Assembly (NCBI RefSeq): GCF_017599345.1
Contig: NZ_JAGFVL010000035.1
Coordinates: 62,001 to 126,000, forward strand
DNA length: 64,000 nucleotides
Reading direction: 5' to 3'
Source: Gracilibacillus suaedae
Lineage (GTDB): Bacteria; Bacillota; Bacilli; Bacillales; Amphibacillaceae
Positions 54,799 to 64,000 of this stretch are shown piece after piece. Numbering within the stretch: position 1 is the stretch's first letter; every line of letters starts with the position of its first letter. Under the pieces are notes generated by a model. That model saw only the letters and a list, made by a program, of their open reading frames with translations, had not been told where the DNA came from and made no database searches. The translations under genes and the position numbers were made by a program.

Positions 54799-54831
54799 TA
54801 AAAAAGCTGAGCATATGCTCAGCTTTTTTAT
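54799..54831. terminator. Bidirectional terminator between the AI-2E transporter and yozB
   Basis: AAAAAGCTGAGCAT directly followed by ATGCTCAGCTTTTTT, a near-perfect palindrome between converging genes; it overlaps the last codons of yozB. Confidence 0.85.
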
Positions 54832-55283
54832 GTACCTAATATTGCTTTAATTAAACTTGTTGTTTCTCCGCCGTCATAGAAAACATACAATAATAAGTAT
54901 ACCATTACCCCTGTAATAGCACTACAAAACCAAATAACACTTGTCACAGGGCCAATTTTTTGATGTTTTTTAATATTTCGCTTAAATGCTAATGTTAAGG
55001 TTATAACACCAAAAACAGCTCCAGAAGTAGCTAATATAATGTGAAAAATTAAAAATATAGTGTAATAAATTTCTAATTCCGCTGGTCCACCAAAGCTTGT
55101 ATTGCCAACGAAAATTGTCCTAGACATATAAATGATAAAGAAAGTAAGTGCACTTAATGCTCCTGCTATCATTACTTTTTTATGAGCTTTATATTGCTTT
55201 TTTACTACTAAGCGCCACCCAATAGCAACAAGAATCGCACTTAAAATAATAAAAAATGTACTTAGTGTCGGTAATAATTCCAT
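54828..55283 (-). CDS. ctaM: DUF420 membrane protein, CtaM/YozB-like
   Basis: 151 residues with four membrane segments and YMSRTIFVGNTSFGGP, the DUF420 signature with conserved His residues (AHKKVMIAG, IFHIILATSG). Staphylococcal CtaM of this family is needed for maturation of the aa3-type oxidase. Placement next to ctaG fits an oxidase-assembly role. Confidence 0.85.
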   Translation of the reverse strand: MELLPTLSTFFIILSAILVAIGWRLVVKKQYKAHKKVMIAGALSALTFFIIYMSRTIFVGNTSFGGPAELEIYYTIFLIFHIILATSGAVFGVITLTLAFKRNIKKHQKIGPVTSVIWFCSAITGVMVYLLLYVFYDGGETTSLIKAILGT

Positions 55284-55301
55284 TAGATCTTATCCTTCCA
55301 A

Positions 55302-56192
55302 TTAAATTTGTTCTGTATGTTGGTTAGTCGGTAACGGATCGATTTTATCAGCGCCACTTCTAAACCATGGGAAGAAAATCCGGGCTAAAATTGCACCATA
55401 AATAATCTCTTGTGTAATCTTCATTACAATCCCACCAAGTTGTTGATCTTCCAATATCCCTAATGGTGAGAACATTTCGGGTCCACTTAATGACAGACTA
55501 CTTAATACGTCCTCAGGCACACATAATGCCAAAGCTTGTACCCATCCGCCAGTTGCACTATAAGTTGTATATATAGTCGCATTAGCAAAAATAATAAGCG
55601 CACAAGCTGGAGTTATTAAGATTCCATTTGCTGCTATATAGCCGAGCTTAAGTAAAGGTGACATCGTATCCATCTCTTTTATTGGCGTAAAGATTGGCCA
55701 CCAGACAATAAAAGCAGCGACTAAAATAGTTAATGTGATCAGAGCATGTGCAAATTCATTAGCTTTAGCGTAATCGAAAACCAATGGAATATGATAGATA
55801 GAAAATAGTCCATTAAACAACAATAAAGCGATTAAAGGCTTCGTTAATAAGCGTAATATTGGACCAATTACAGGAAAATGGAATACTTTTTTCCATACCC
55901 AAGTCGGGATACCTTTAATGATCAGAATCGGAAACAATAAGTAATATAATGCCATTTGGACCATATGGGCAGTAAACATAATATGAGATAATAAATCTAT
56001 AGGAGATCCTTTAATAATATAGAGTAAGAGTAAACCACCATAGAAATAAGTAATCTGTTTAATATCCGCTTTTTTATTATCTTTTCGTTTAATAAAAAAT
56101 AAATAATATAGAACTGCTAAACTAAGTATAAATAAAACATAGTATGGACTCCATAATGCTCGAAAACCAAATATTTGCAATTCTTGCCACAT
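55302..56192 (-). CDS. ctaG: Cytochrome c oxidase assembly factor CtaG
   Basis: 296 residues from the ATG at 56192 (TGGAG upstream), seven membrane segments, with SHIMFTAHMVQMALYYLLFP and DQQLGGIVMKITQE typical of the caa3_CtaG family. In B. subtilis CtaG is needed for assembly of the caa3 oxidase, presumably in copper insertion. Separated from ctaF by repeats rather than adjoining it. Confidence 0.92.
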   Translation of the reverse strand: MWQELQIFGFRALWSPYYVLFILSLAVLYYLFFIKRKDNKKADIKQITYFYGGLLLLYIIKGSPIDLLSHIMFTAHMVQMALYYLLFPILIIKGIPTWVWKKVFHFPVIGPILRLLTKPLIALLLFNGLFSIYHIPLVFDYAKANEFAHALITLTILVAAFIVWWPIFTPIKEMDTMSPLLKLGYIAANGILITPACALIIFANATIYTTYSATGGWVQALALCVPEDVLSSLSLSGPEMFSPLGILEDQQLGGIVMKITQEIIYGAILARIFFPWFRSGADKIDPLPTNQHTEQI

Positions 56193-56344
56193 GTGTATCA
56201 CTCCATTTTATATCGTAACAACTATTTCTTATTATACCGAACTTAACAAGTATTAAAAAGCAATATAAATATTATATTTTAACAATTTAATGAACTGCGT
56301 TAGCATTTACTTTTCCGATTCGCAAAAGATGCTATCTACCCTTA

Positions 56345-56480
56345 GAAAAACCGGCAAACCCCGTCGGTCCATCATTAAATACTAATTAGATGCGATTACT
56401 TTGGTAGTAATGATGAAATATTTGAACAGCTTGACCATTACTCCGGCTGTCTACTTCCTTTCCATGAAGGAATTGAAGTG
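56345..56480. repeat. R1 repeat, copy D (truncated)
   Basis: AAACCGGCAAACCCCGTCGG and GTAATGATGAAATATTTGAA match 63351-63400, followed by the left arm CTCCGGCTGTCTACTTCCTT; the remaining hairpin is missing or decayed. The bases from 56480 to 56667 show nothing else recognisable. Confidence 0.65.
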
Positions 56481-56667
56481 TTCGACCTACGCTATCATCA
56501 TGCTCTACAACGCTAGCAATAAGTAATGCCGTTGCTTTCATACAAAAAGTAGCGATCTTTTCATATATCAATTATATAAAGTCAATATACTACTACCTCT
56601 TACAAAGATTACCATAACTTCTAATAGTGGAGACCAAGCGACTGTAGCTTTTGTGTCTTCCTTGTTT

Positions 56668-56993
56668 GATTTGTTGGTTATCTTCATTTATTCAACAAAT
56701 CTTATGACTTCCTTACTGGATTTGTTGGTTATCTCATTTTATTCAACAAATCTTATGGCTTCCTTACTGGATTTGTTGGTTATCTCATTTTATTCAACAA
56801 ATCTTATGGCTTCCTTACTGGGTTTGTTGATTATCTCATTTTATTCAACAAATCTTATGACTTTCTTACTGGATTTGTTGGTTATCTCATTTTATTCAAC
56901 AAATCTTATGACTTCCTTACTGGATTTGTTGATTATCTCATTTTATTCAACAAATCTTATGGCTTCCTTACTGGATTTGTTGGTTATAAAAGT
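56668..56993. repeat. 51-bp tandem repeat array
   Basis: Six full units starting at 56668, 56719, 56770, 56821, 56872 and 56923 and a partial seventh from 56974. Each unit has the form GATTTGTTGGTTATCTCATT, TTATTCAACAAATCTTATG, then a stretch like GCTTCCTTACTG. Units differ at only a few bases. Inside each, ATTTGTTG and CAACAAAT form an inverted repeat with a 16-base loop. It sits between ctaG and ctaF. Confidence 0.92.
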
Positions 56994-57030
56994 TCTCAAC
57001 AATAGGGTTATATACATTCATTCCATAAAA

Positions 57031-57072
57031 TAAAAAAGCTTGAGAAGTGTGGTTTACTTCTCAAGCTTTTTG
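57031..57072. terminator. ctaF terminator
   Basis: AAAAAAGCTTGAGAAGT, loop, ACTTCTCAAGCTTTTT: 13-bp stem with A and T runs either side, ending the ctaCDEF operon. Confidence 0.88.
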
Positions 57073-57074
57073 GA

Positions 57075-57398
57075 CTACCACCAAACTAACACCACAAGTG
57101 CTAAGATTGTTAAGAATGCGGCAAATACCCCGCCATAGAACATTAAAGCCGGAATCTCATGTCCTTTATGACTCATATGCATAAAGTAATATATTTGAAA
57201 ACCAACTTGGATAGCTGCTAAAACCAATAAAACAGGAATAACAAACAGTTTATCCAGTTCAGCTTCAACCATTGAAAAAGCAACAATGGTGAAAATAATC
57301 ATTAAAGAAAAAGTAATAACTTGTTGCTTCATTTCATCTTTTCTTTTTTGCTTTTCAAAATCAAATTGATCAGTAGTTCCAGATACTTTGTCAGCCAT
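57075..57398 (-). CDS. ctaF: Cytochrome c oxidase subunit IV (caa3 type)
   Basis: 107 residues with three membrane segments, including VQIGFQIYYFMHMSHKG, typical of the small CtaF subunit. Four bases downstream of ctaE and the last gene of the oxidase operon. Confidence 0.93.
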   Translation of the reverse strand: MADKVSGTTDQFDFEKQKRKDEMKQQVITFSLMIIFTIVAFSMVEAELDKLFVIPVLLVLAAIQVGFQIYYFMHMSHKGHEIPALMFYGGVFAAFLTILALVVLVWW

Positions 57399-57401
57399 TT
57401 G

Positions 57402-58022
57402 TTAAAGCACCCCCATGAGATAAACTACTGTAAAGATAAATACCCATACGACGTCAATAAAGTGCCAGTAAAGACTAGCAATATAAAATTTTGGTGCATT
57501 GTATAAATTTAATCCTCGTTTTGCATTTCGGATCATTAGTGCTATGATCCATAACAGACCAAAGACAACGTGACCTCCGTGGAAACCAACAAGTGTATAG
57601 AATGCTGAACCAAATGCTGAAGATCTCATTGTAAATTCATACCCATGAATATAATGATAAAACTCATAAATTTCACAGCCAAGGAAACCAAGGCCAAGAG
57701 CAACCGTAATCCCTAACCAAATTTGCATCTTTTTAAAATCATGGTTTTTCATATGGTACATTGCATAAACACTCGTTAAAGAACTAGTCAATAGCAACAT
57801 AGTCATAATGAAAACTAACTCAAGTCCGAATAATTCTTCTGATGAACTGCCGCCATTTGTAGAATCCTTTAGAGCTAAATAAGTACCAAATAAACTAGCA
57901 AAAAGAACCGTTTCTCCACCTAGGAAAAACCAAAAACCCATAAATTTGTTTTTACCTTCTAAGGTGGCTTTTTCAGGGTCATGAGGCATATGTTTTGGAT
58001 TTAGCACATCGTGTTCACTCAT
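57402..58022 (-). CDS. ctaE: Cytochrome c oxidase subunit III
   Basis: 206 residues, five membrane segments, with FFLGGETVLFASLFGTY and GFHGGHVVFGLLWI (conserved His pair). Overlaps ctaD by one base and is co-transcribed. Confidence 0.95.
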   Translation of the reverse strand: MSEHDVLNPKHMPHDPEKATLEGKNKFMGFWFFLGGETVLFASLFGTYLALKDSTNGGSSSEELFGLELVFIMTMLLLTSSLTSVYAMYHMKNHDFKKMQIWLGITVALGLGFLGCEIYEFYHYIHGYEFTMRSSAFGSAFYTLVGFHGGHVVFGLLWIIALMIRNAKRGLNLYNAPKFYIASLYWHFIDVVWVFIFTVVYLMGVL

Positions 58023-59881
58023 TATTCCTCTGCCTCCTTCTTCAAGTCTTCTTTATGGATATGGTAACCTAGGTCATCTTTAACTGATCTGATTAACATA
58101 CACCCTAGTGTGATACCCATACCGATAAATAATACAATTAGCCATGATAAATCATACTTTTGATAAATGAAACCAAAGCCTGCAATAAATAAACCTAAAG
58201 ACATTACAAACGGTAAGAAAGAATTATTTGGCATATGAATATCTGTAAGTGGTTCGGCTGGTGTCATACCTTTTCTTCCTTCTGTTTTTTCCACCCATAA
58301 TGGGTCTAAACCACGAACTAATGGTAATTGCTTAAAATTATAGAATGGTGGAGGTGATGGTATTGCCCATTCTAATGTACGTGCATCCCATGGATCCCCA
58401 CTCACTTTTTCATTTTTTACAGAAGTTTTAATAATATTGATTAATAAAACAATCGTACCAATTCCCATTAAGAAAGCACCAATTGTACTGATCAAGTTTC
58501 CTAAATCAAGTCCTTGTCCTTCTAAATATACCCAATAACGTCTAGGCATACCCATTAAACCTAAGAAATGTTGGATAAAGAACGTCAAGTGGAAACCAAT
58601 AAAGAATAACCAGAAAGTAATCTTTCCTAATTTATCATCTAAGATTGTACCAAACATCTTAGGCCACCAATAGTGTGTACCTGCAAGCAATGCAAATACA
58701 ACCCCTCCAACTATTACATAGTGGAAGTGTGCGACAACGAAATACGTATCATGGTACTGAAAGTCAGCAGATGCTGCTGCAACCATAACACCTGTCATAC
58801 CACCAAGAGTAAATGTAGGTATAAAACCTAAAGCCCACAACATTGGCGTATTTATCTGGATATTACCACCCCAAAGGGTAAACAACCAGTTAAAAATCTT
58901 AATACCTGTCGGAACAGCAATCGCCATTGTAGCAACAGCGAAAATAGAGTTTGCTGCTGGCCCCATACCTACTGTAAACATATGGTGAGCCCATACCATA
59001 AATCCTAAGAAACCGATTAAAACTGTTGCGAACACCATTGCTGTATAACCAAATAAGCGCTTCTTAGAAAAAGTTGAAATAATTTCACTAAAAATACCAA
59101 AAGCAGGTAAAGCCAAAATATACACTTCAGGGTGTCCAAAGATCCAAAACAAGTGTTGCCATATGACGGAGTTACCACCCATGGCAGGATCAAAGAAACC
59201 TGCACCGAATAATCGGTCAAACATCATTAAAAATAAACCTACTGTTAATGCTGGAAATGCAAATAAAATAAGTGCACTTGCAACAAAAGCAGTCCATGTA
59301 AATAGTGGCATTCTCATATAAGTCATACCTGGTGCACGCATGTTTACAATCGTTACTAGGAAGTTAATACCACCTATCAATGTACCCGCACCTGAAATTT
59401 GCAGACCTAGTACATAGTAGTCTACCCCTTCACCTAGTGAAGTAGTAGAAAGCGGTGCATATGCTGTCCAACCAGCATCTGCGGCTCCACCTGTAAACCA
59501 ACCAACGTTTAACATAATTCCACCAAATAAAAATAACCAAAAACCTAATGAGTTTAAAAACGGGAATGCAACATCACGCGCCCCAATTTGTAAAGGCACT
59601 ACTGCATTCATAAACGCAAAGATTAACGGCATTGCTGCCAGAAATATCATCGTTGTACCGTGCATTGTGATTAACTCGTTATAAAAACCTGCACTTACAA
59701 AGTCGTTCATCGGCTGCACTAATTGCCATCTAATAGCTAATGCTTCTAAACCACCAAGGATAAAGAAGAAACCACCAGCTACGAGGTATAAAATAGCAAT
59801 CTTCTTATGGTCTACTGTTGTTAAGTAATCCCATAATGTGGCACCGAAGCCTTTTTTGTTCGTAGCTACCATAGTACTCAC
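58022..59881 (-). CDS. ctaD: Cytochrome c oxidase subunit I
   Basis: Catalytic subunit holding heme a and the heme a3-CuB centre. 619 residues from a GTG start (GGGAGG ten bases upstream), twelve or more membrane segments. Key motifs: [13 protein letters not shown] (heme a His), [17 protein letters not shown] (His-Tyr crosslink pair), WAHHMFTVG (CuB His-His) and [16 protein letters not shown] (heme a3 and a ligands). Confidence 0.97.
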   Translation of the reverse strand: MSTMVATNKKGFGATLWDYLTTVDHKKIAILYLVAGGFFFILGGLEALAIRWQLVQPMNDFVSAGFYNELITMHGTTMIFLAAMPLIFAFMNAVVPLQIGARDVAFPFLNSLGFWLFLFGGIMLNVGWFTGGAADAGWTAYAPLSTTSLGEGVDYYVLGLQISGAGTLIGGINFLVTIVNMRAPGMTYMRMPLFTWTAFVASALILFAFPALTVGLFLMMFDRLFGAGFFDPAMGGNSVIWQHLFWIFGHPEVYILALPAFGIFSEIISTFSKKRLFGYTAMVFATVLIGFLGFMVWAHHMFTVGMGPAANSIFAVATMAIAVPTGIKIFNWLFTLWGGNIQINTPMLWALGFIPTFTLGGMTGVMVAAASADFQYHDTYFVVAHFHYVIVGGVVFALLAGTHYWWPKMFGTILDDKLGKITFWLFFIGFHLTFFIQHFLGLMGMPRRYWVYLEGQGLDLGNLISTIGAFLMGIGTIVLLINIIKTSVKNEKVSGDPWDARTLEWAIPSPPPFYNFKQLPLVRGLDPLWVEKTEGRKGMTPAEPLTDIHMPNNSFLPFVMSLGLFIAGFGFIYQKYDLSWLIVLFIGMGITLGCMLIRSVKDDLGYHIHKEDLKKEAEE

Positions 59882-59898
59882 GTTAAGTTAACCTCCCT

Positions 59899-60993
59899 TT
59901 AGTTCTCATTTGCTTCATTTTCTCTAAATTGCTGAACACTGTCTACTGGTTCATCTGTAGCTTTTAATTCTAGTAAGAAATCAGCGATTTTATCCGCCTC
60001 TTCTTGCCCAATCGTATTTTCCTCCAAATATGGTGCATCTAACATTCCGTTTCCTGGTTTTACTTCAGCAGGGTCTACAATCCAGTTAACTATTTCTTCT
60101 TTACTGAAGTCATTGATGCCAGCAACCTTTGTACGGTTAGCAAAGTCTGCTAAGTTAGGACCAACAACAGGATGATTCGCACTTGCGTCAATAGCATGAC
60201 AGCTTATACAGCTATTTTCAAATAGCTCCTGCCCTTCCTGAGCAGTAGCAGATTCAGCTGTGTATTCCGGATCAGTGTTTTGCATTGCAGTTACCCACTC
60301 ATCGTATTCTTCTTGACTGACGGCAACAATTTTAAAGTCCATTAGCGAGTGAGAATCTCCACAGAACTCTGTACATTTCCCCCAATAAACACCTTCTTCA
60401 TATGCCTCAATGTACATGGTGTTTTCGTTTTCAGGACTTACATCCATCTTACCTGATATGGATGGGACCCAAAATGAGTGAATGACATCACTGGACATCA
60501 TGTTTAAATAAATTCTTTCATCAACAGGAATATAAAGCTCCTGGCTTGTTTGAATCTCTTCATTTGGATACTCGAAATTCCACCAGAACTGAAGGCCTGT
60601 TACATTAACATTAATACTGTCTTCTTTTTCTGATTCATCTGCTAAATCATATGTACTAGCGATAGTCGGAACAGCAATAATAATTAATAGTAATATAGGA
60701 ATCACTGTCCAAACCACTTCTAACGTTTTGTTCCCCTCTGTTTGTTTAGGGATTTGGTCTTCTTGTCCTTTTCTCTGGCGATACTTCAAAACAACATACA
60801 CATATATTGCCATAACAACAACAAAGACCACAATCATTACAAGGATTGAAATAATAATGACATTAAATGATTGTTCTGCCCCATATCCTTTTGGTACTAA
60901 TGCAGTTAAGTTATCTTTACCGCACGCAGAAAGTATGATTACCAAAAAAGAAAATAATGACAGAGTTCGGATTTTTCCCATCCAATCTTTCAT
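59899..60993 (-). CDS. ctaC: Cytochrome c oxidase subunit II with fused cytochrome c domain (caa3)
   Basis: 364-residue lipoprotein: lipobox LSAC with Cys24, two membrane segments (about 42-70 and 91-113), a cupredoxin domain with the CuA ligands His172, Cys207, Glu209, Cys211, His215 and Met218, then a covalent cytochrome c domain with CISCH (262-266). The fused domain shows this is a caa3 oxidase taking electrons from cytochrome c on the same chain. First gene of ctaCDEF. Confidence 0.97.
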   Translation of the reverse strand: MKDWMGKIRTLSLFSFLVIILSACGKDNLTALVPKGYGAEQSFNVIIISILVMIVVFVVVMAIYVYVVLKYRQRKGQEDQIPKQTEGNKTLEVVWTVIPILLLIIIAVPTIASTYDLADESEKEDSINVNVTGLQFWWNFEYPNEEIQTSQELYIPVDERIYLNMMSSDVIHSFWVPSISGKMDVSPENENTMYIEAYEEGVYWGKCTEFCGDSHSLMDFKIVAVSQEEYDEWVTAMQNTDPEYTAESATAQEGQELFENSCISCHAIDASANHPVVGPNLADFANRTKVAGINDFSKEEIVNWIVDPAEVKPGNGMLDAPYLEENTIGQEEADKIADFLLELKATDEPVDSVQQFRENEANEN

Positions 60994-61032
60994 GTTTAAC
61001 CCTCTCTTTCTTTTTAACTTAATATATTATTT

Positions 61033-61057
61033 AGAAAAACTTGAATAAAATCAAGTT
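61033..61057 (-). terminator. Hairpin between ctaB and ctaC
   Basis: AACTTGA, loop, TCAAGTT followed by TTTTCT on the minus strand. A weak terminator that may lower ctaB read-through into ctaC. Confidence 0.5.
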
Positions 61058-61078
61058 CTACTGACGAAATTTATTCTA

Positions 61079-62014
61079 TTATAGCAAATTACTAGGTAAA
61101 GTTATAATAATCATCGAAAAGAAAATTGCTGTTAAATACAATAATGAATAAACAAACATTTGGTTGGACCATTTTTTATTATCAATCGTAAACAGCCCTT
61201 TAATTGCTAAGGCTAACCAACCTATATTTAATATTGTCCCTAACAGAACAAAAATAAATCCTAATTCATGTAATAAAAAAGGAATCGGTAGTAAACATAC
61301 TACATATACAATCATTTGGCGTTTCGTGATATCAATTCCGTGTACCACTGGTAACATCGGAATATTAGCATCTTGATAATCATCCACTTTTTTCAGCGCT
61401 ATCGCAAGAAAGTGTGGAGTCTGCCAAATAAAAATAAGTAAAAACAAAATCCAAGCAATAACATGTAAATCAGGGTCAACTGCTGACCATCCAATTAGAG
61501 GAGGTACCGCACCTGATAAGCTTCCAATTGCAGTGTTGATCGTATAGCGCCGCTTTGACCACATGGTGTATAACACAACATAACTAAGCCACCCGATCAC
61601 ACCAAAAATTGCTGTTTGAATAGAAGCTAAGGATAATATTAATACACCCACTACAGATAACGAAATACCGATTATTAAGACATGTAATAAATCAATACTT
61701 CCGGTCACCGTAGGACGTTTTTTTGTTCTTTTCATCACTTGATCAATGTCCCGATCATAGTAATTATTGATGACACAGCCACCAGCAATTACAAATGCTG
61801 TACCGACAAGTGTTACTAATAATACATGCCAATATAGAGATAAGGAGGCACCCGTATAGAATAAGGCTAACCAAAATCCAGCAAACGCAGTCATTGTATT
61901 CGAATTAATAATACCGACTTTCATCAATGATTTAAGTTCAGACCATTTATACAAATATTCACTTGTAGGAGTTGATAATATCGGCTCATTCGAAGAAAAC
62001 CCCATTTTATCCAT
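61079..62014 (-). CDS. ctaB: Protoheme IX farnesyltransferase (heme O synthase)
   Basis: UbiA-family membrane enzyme converting heme B to heme O. 311 residues, about nine membrane segments, with the prenyl-diphosphate motif NNYYDRDIDQVMKRTKKRP near 106 and the second Asp-rich region KKVDDYQDANIPMLP. AAAGGAGG lies upstream. Divergent from ctaA, which uses its product. Confidence 0.96.
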   Translation of the reverse strand: MDKMGFSSNEPILSTPTSEYLYKWSELKSLMKVGIINSNTMTAFAGFWLALFYTGASLSLYWHVLLVTLVGTAFVIAGGCVINNYYDRDIDQVMKRTKKRPTVTGSIDLLHVLIIGISLSVVGVLILSLASIQTAIFGVIGWLSYVVLYTMWSKRRYTINTAIGSLSGAVPPLIGWSAVDPDLHVIAWILFLLIFIWQTPHFLAIALKKVDDYQDANIPMLPVVHGIDITKRQMIVYVVCLLPIPFLLHELGFIFVLLGTILNIGWLALAIKGLFTIDNKKWSNQMFVYSLLYLTAIFFSMIIITLPSNLL

Positions 62015-62387
62015 CTTAGTAGTTACCTCCTTTCCATCATTTCAAAACATAAAAGTTTATTATTTTAACACAATAGTTGTATCCATTATAAACTATCAAA
62101 CAATGATATTGTATCATGTATTTAACCGCTTCGCTATTTATGTTGAATATTGATTTTGAATTTTGACATTTCTGTGAACAATTGATTCAGATAGTACTTA
62201 GTCGACACGAATGTAGGTTTATTTGTTATAATAAATAGGATTTTGATTTCAACGCTTTCTATTATACCCTATTTATTTCTAGCATAATACATAAATACTT
62301 TGCAAGAAATATATGTAATTAAATAAGTTTGCAGAAATTTTGATGAGTCATAGTAGAATGATCTAAAGTTTATGAGGTGTAGTGATG
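62015..62387. other. ctaB-ctaA divergent control region
   Basis: 373 bases without a gene, about 70% A+T. TATAAT-like sequences occur (for example at 62235 on the plus strand), and TCGACA-like bases lie upstream of that one with an over-long spacer. In B. subtilis this region is controlled by ResD and CcpA, but I could not place boxes with confidence. Confidence 0.4.
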
Positions 62388-63275
62388 ATGAAATTTTTAA
62401 AATATTTATCGATAGTATCAACATTTGCCATGATTGGGGTTTTAGTCGGTGGTGCATTAGTAACAAAAACAGAATCTGGAATGGGCTGTGGGGCTAACTG
62501 GCCATTCTGTTACGGCAACTGGTCTATGGAAATGTTCATTGAACTAAGTCATCGTATCGTTTCTTCAGCTGCAGGAGTTTTAGTCCTGTTATTATCGATT
62601 ATTTCTTGGCGAAAAATAGGACATATTCGTGAAACCAAGTTTTTAGCATTCATTTCAATTTTTTTTCTTGTGGCACAAGGCTTAATCGGGGCTGCAGCTG
62701 TTTTATGGCCACAATCCGACTTTGTATTAGCACTACATTTTGGAATTTCTTTAATTTCATTTGCGGCAGTTTTACTATTAACCATATTAATATTCGAAGT
62801 CGATCACAAATTTGATGCAGATTCATTAATTATTTCTTCTTCTTTTCGAAAACAATTTATTTGGCTAACTATTTACATAATGGTAGTAGTTTATTCTGGA
62901 GCACTTGTAAGACACATTGATTCTAGCTTGGCGTGCCCTAGTTGGCCATTTTGTGAAGCTAATCAACCTTTAAGCTTTGATTATCATCTAGGTCAGTGGG
63001 TACAAATGGGACATCGTTTGTTAGCTGGTATCGCATTTATTTGGACATGGTTAATATTTTTTAAAATCAGAAAGCATTATCGGAATAGTCGTGTCATGTA
63101 TTACGGTTGGGGAATTGCTACCTTCTTTATTACTATCCAGGTGATTTTAGGTGGGCTGGTCATTTTCACGAAAGTTAATCTCGTGATCGCACTATTACAT
63201 GCACTATTTATTACCTTATTTTTCGGTTTATTATGTTACTTTTTATTACTGTCCAATCGTAGCATAAAAAGGTAA
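62388..63275 (+). CDS. ctaA: Heme A synthase
   Basis: Oxidises heme O to heme A for the aa3 centre. Start taken at the ATG at 62388 (295 residues), eight bases after GAGGTG; the ATG at 62385 is equally usable. Eight membrane segments, GCGANWPFCYGNW and CPSWPFCE cysteine pairs and four heme-ligand histidines (LSHRIVSS, ALHFGISL, QMGHRLLAG, ALLHALF). Confidence 0.95.
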   Translation: MKFLKYLSIVSTFAMIGVLVGGALVTKTESGMGCGANWPFCYGNWSMEMFIELSHRIVSSAAGVLVLLLSIISWRKIGHIRETKFLAFISIFFLVAQGLIGAAAVLWPQSDFVLALHFGISLISFAAVLLLTILIFEVDHKFDADSLIISSSFRKQFIWLTIYIMVVVYSGALVRHIDSSLACPSWPFCEANQPLSFDYHLGQWVQMGHRLLAGIAFIWTWLIFFKIRKHYRNSRVMYYGWGIATFFITIQVILGGLVIFTKVNLVIALLHALFITLFFGLLCYFLLLSNRSIKR

Positions 63276-63349
63276 TGAACAAAGTGATGTATATCACTAC
63301 AATAATATACAATGAACACTATTTTTACTTGAGTTATATATAAATAAGA

Positions 63350-63544
63350 AAAACCGGCAAACACCGCCGGTCCATTATTACTTTGATAGTAATGATGAAA
63401 TATTTGAACAGTTTGACCACCACTCCGGCTGCCCACTTCCCTTTACGTGGGCTTTGGCCTTCTGCTAACTTTTTTGAGCAAAACCCGCTCAAAAAAGTGG
63501 ATCTTCAGGTCAAACAATTGCCACAGGAGTGGAAGCGGTCGGCC
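63350..63544. repeat. R1 repeat, copy E
   Basis: Fills the ctaA-ftsW gap. A CCGGCAAACACCGCCGG hairpin and TAGTAATGATGAAATATTTG lead into the main hairpin 63427-63544: outer arms GGCTGCCCACTTCC / GGAAGCGGTCGGCC, inner arms ACTTTTTTGAGC / GCTCAAAAAAGT. B. subtilis has pycA between these two genes. Confidence 0.75.
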
Positions 63545-63676
63545 TCCGCTAAGATCTGCTCTACAACATATGTCAGAGCTAAAAACTTGGATTACTACCC
63601 CATAAAAACACTAAAATATAGCATTAAAATCTCTAAAAAGTTGTGATACCAATGTTTATATACTTTCCTTACAAGC

Positions 63677-63711
63677 CAAAAAAGCAAAGCCATGATCAGC
63701 TTTGCTTTTTA
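63677..63711 (-). terminator. ftsW terminator
   Basis: AAAAAGCAAAGC, loop, GCTTTGCTTTTTT on the minus strand, directly after the ftsW stop. Confidence 0.85.
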
Positions 63712-64000
63712 TGATGAATAATTCCTTCTTAATCTACCTGTTGTTCGCGTATCTTGGAAATTAGTTTCTTCCGATTCAGTTGTTTCACCATTAAATCGTT
63801 GATAATTCACATGGCGGGCAATATTATTTAAAATACCAACAGAGAATAATAGCATAATTAATGAAGATCCTCCTGCACTCACGAATGGCAAAGGCACACC
63901 CGTTATCGGTAGTAATCCACTAATAGCTCCTAAGTTAACAACAGCTTGTATGCCAACCATGGAAGAAATCCCGATTGCTAAAAGAGTACCAAAAGGATTC
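63709..64000 (-). CDS. ftsW: Peptidoglycan glycosyltransferase FtsW (partial, C-terminal end)
   Basis: About 96 codons, open to the right edge. The protein reads PFGTLLAIGISSMVGIQAVV, then GLLPITGVPLPFVSAGGSS and FSVGILNNIARHV, the conserved last two membrane segments of SEDS glycan polymerases. Its synteny with ctaA and difference from the SpoVE copy at 29291-30397 mark it as the vegetative FtsW. The tail after the last helix is polar and about 30 residues long. Confidence 0.92.
   Translation of the reverse strand, partial: NPFGTLLAIGISSMVGIQAVVNLGAISGLLPITGVPLPFVSAGGSSLIMLLFSVGILNNIARHVNYQRFNGETTESEETNFQDTRTTGRLRRNYSS

Noticed and set aside
56653-57033. 126-residue hydrophobic repeat protein, or a CRISPR array
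   Set aside because: Not CRISPR: the units are continuous with no unique spacers. Not a likely gene: GTG start without a ribosome site, and openness follows from the 51-base period.
63383-63646. Plus-strand frame of 87 codons after ctaA
   Set aside because: Also a reading of the R1 repeat; no start site and no homologous tail.

Overview
The window is a stretch of chromosome from a low-GC, endospore-forming member of the Bacillaceae. It carries sporulation-only genes (sigE, sigG, spoIIGA, spoVD, spoVE, rsfA, ylbJ), a caa3-type cytochrome oxidase operon, bacillithiol synthesis (bshC) and the meso-diaminopimelate type of MurE. Gene order is essentially the Bacillus subtilis pyrD-to-ftsW segment read backwards. 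Acidic protein tails and repeat types hint at the halotolerant Gracilibacillus/Virgibacillus/Oceanobacillus side of the family, but that is only an impression.

Layout from left to right. 1-10306: pyrimidine operon on the minus strand (pyrR-pyrP-pyrB-pyrC-carA-carB-pyrK-pyrD, the last cut by the window edge) with two PyrR-type attenuators. 10322-15881: rluD, lspA and ileS, the last under an isoleucine T-box. 15885-19866: divIVA and the ylm/sepF cluster. 19998-26478: a small yfhD-like gene, sigG, sigE, spoIIGA, ftsZ, ftsA. 26616-40637: the division and cell wall (dcw) cluster, sbp to mraZ, with an MraZ operator at its head; murG and murB are absent from their usual place. 40758-53574: bshC, a DUF3397-like gene, rsfA, rpmF and the ylbN-to-ylbA series, including coaD and rsmD. 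53679-63275: an AI-2E family exporter, ctaM-like yozB, ctaG, ctaFEDCB and the divergent ctaA. 63709-64000: the C-terminal end of ftsW; pycA, which lies between ftsW and ctaA in B. subtilis, is missing.

Functionally the window joins pyrimidine supply, septum formation and peptidoglycan precursor synthesis (MurE, MraY, MurD, PBPs, FtsZ/FtsA/SepF/DivIVA), the mother-cell and forespore sigma factors with the SpoIIGA protease, and heme A plus aa3/caa3 oxidase biogenesis.

Nearly all coding content is conserved core. The unexplained material is between genes: at least three dispersed families of structured, non-coding repeats (here called R1, R2 and R3) and a 51-bp tandem array at 56668-56993. Several repeats occupy places where B. 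subtilis has an extra gene (ylyA, ylmA, bpr, pycA). One R2 copy lies between the ileS T-box and ileS, and one R3 copy supplies the end of ylbJ. No transposase, phage gene, tRNA, rRNA or CRISPR array was seen.
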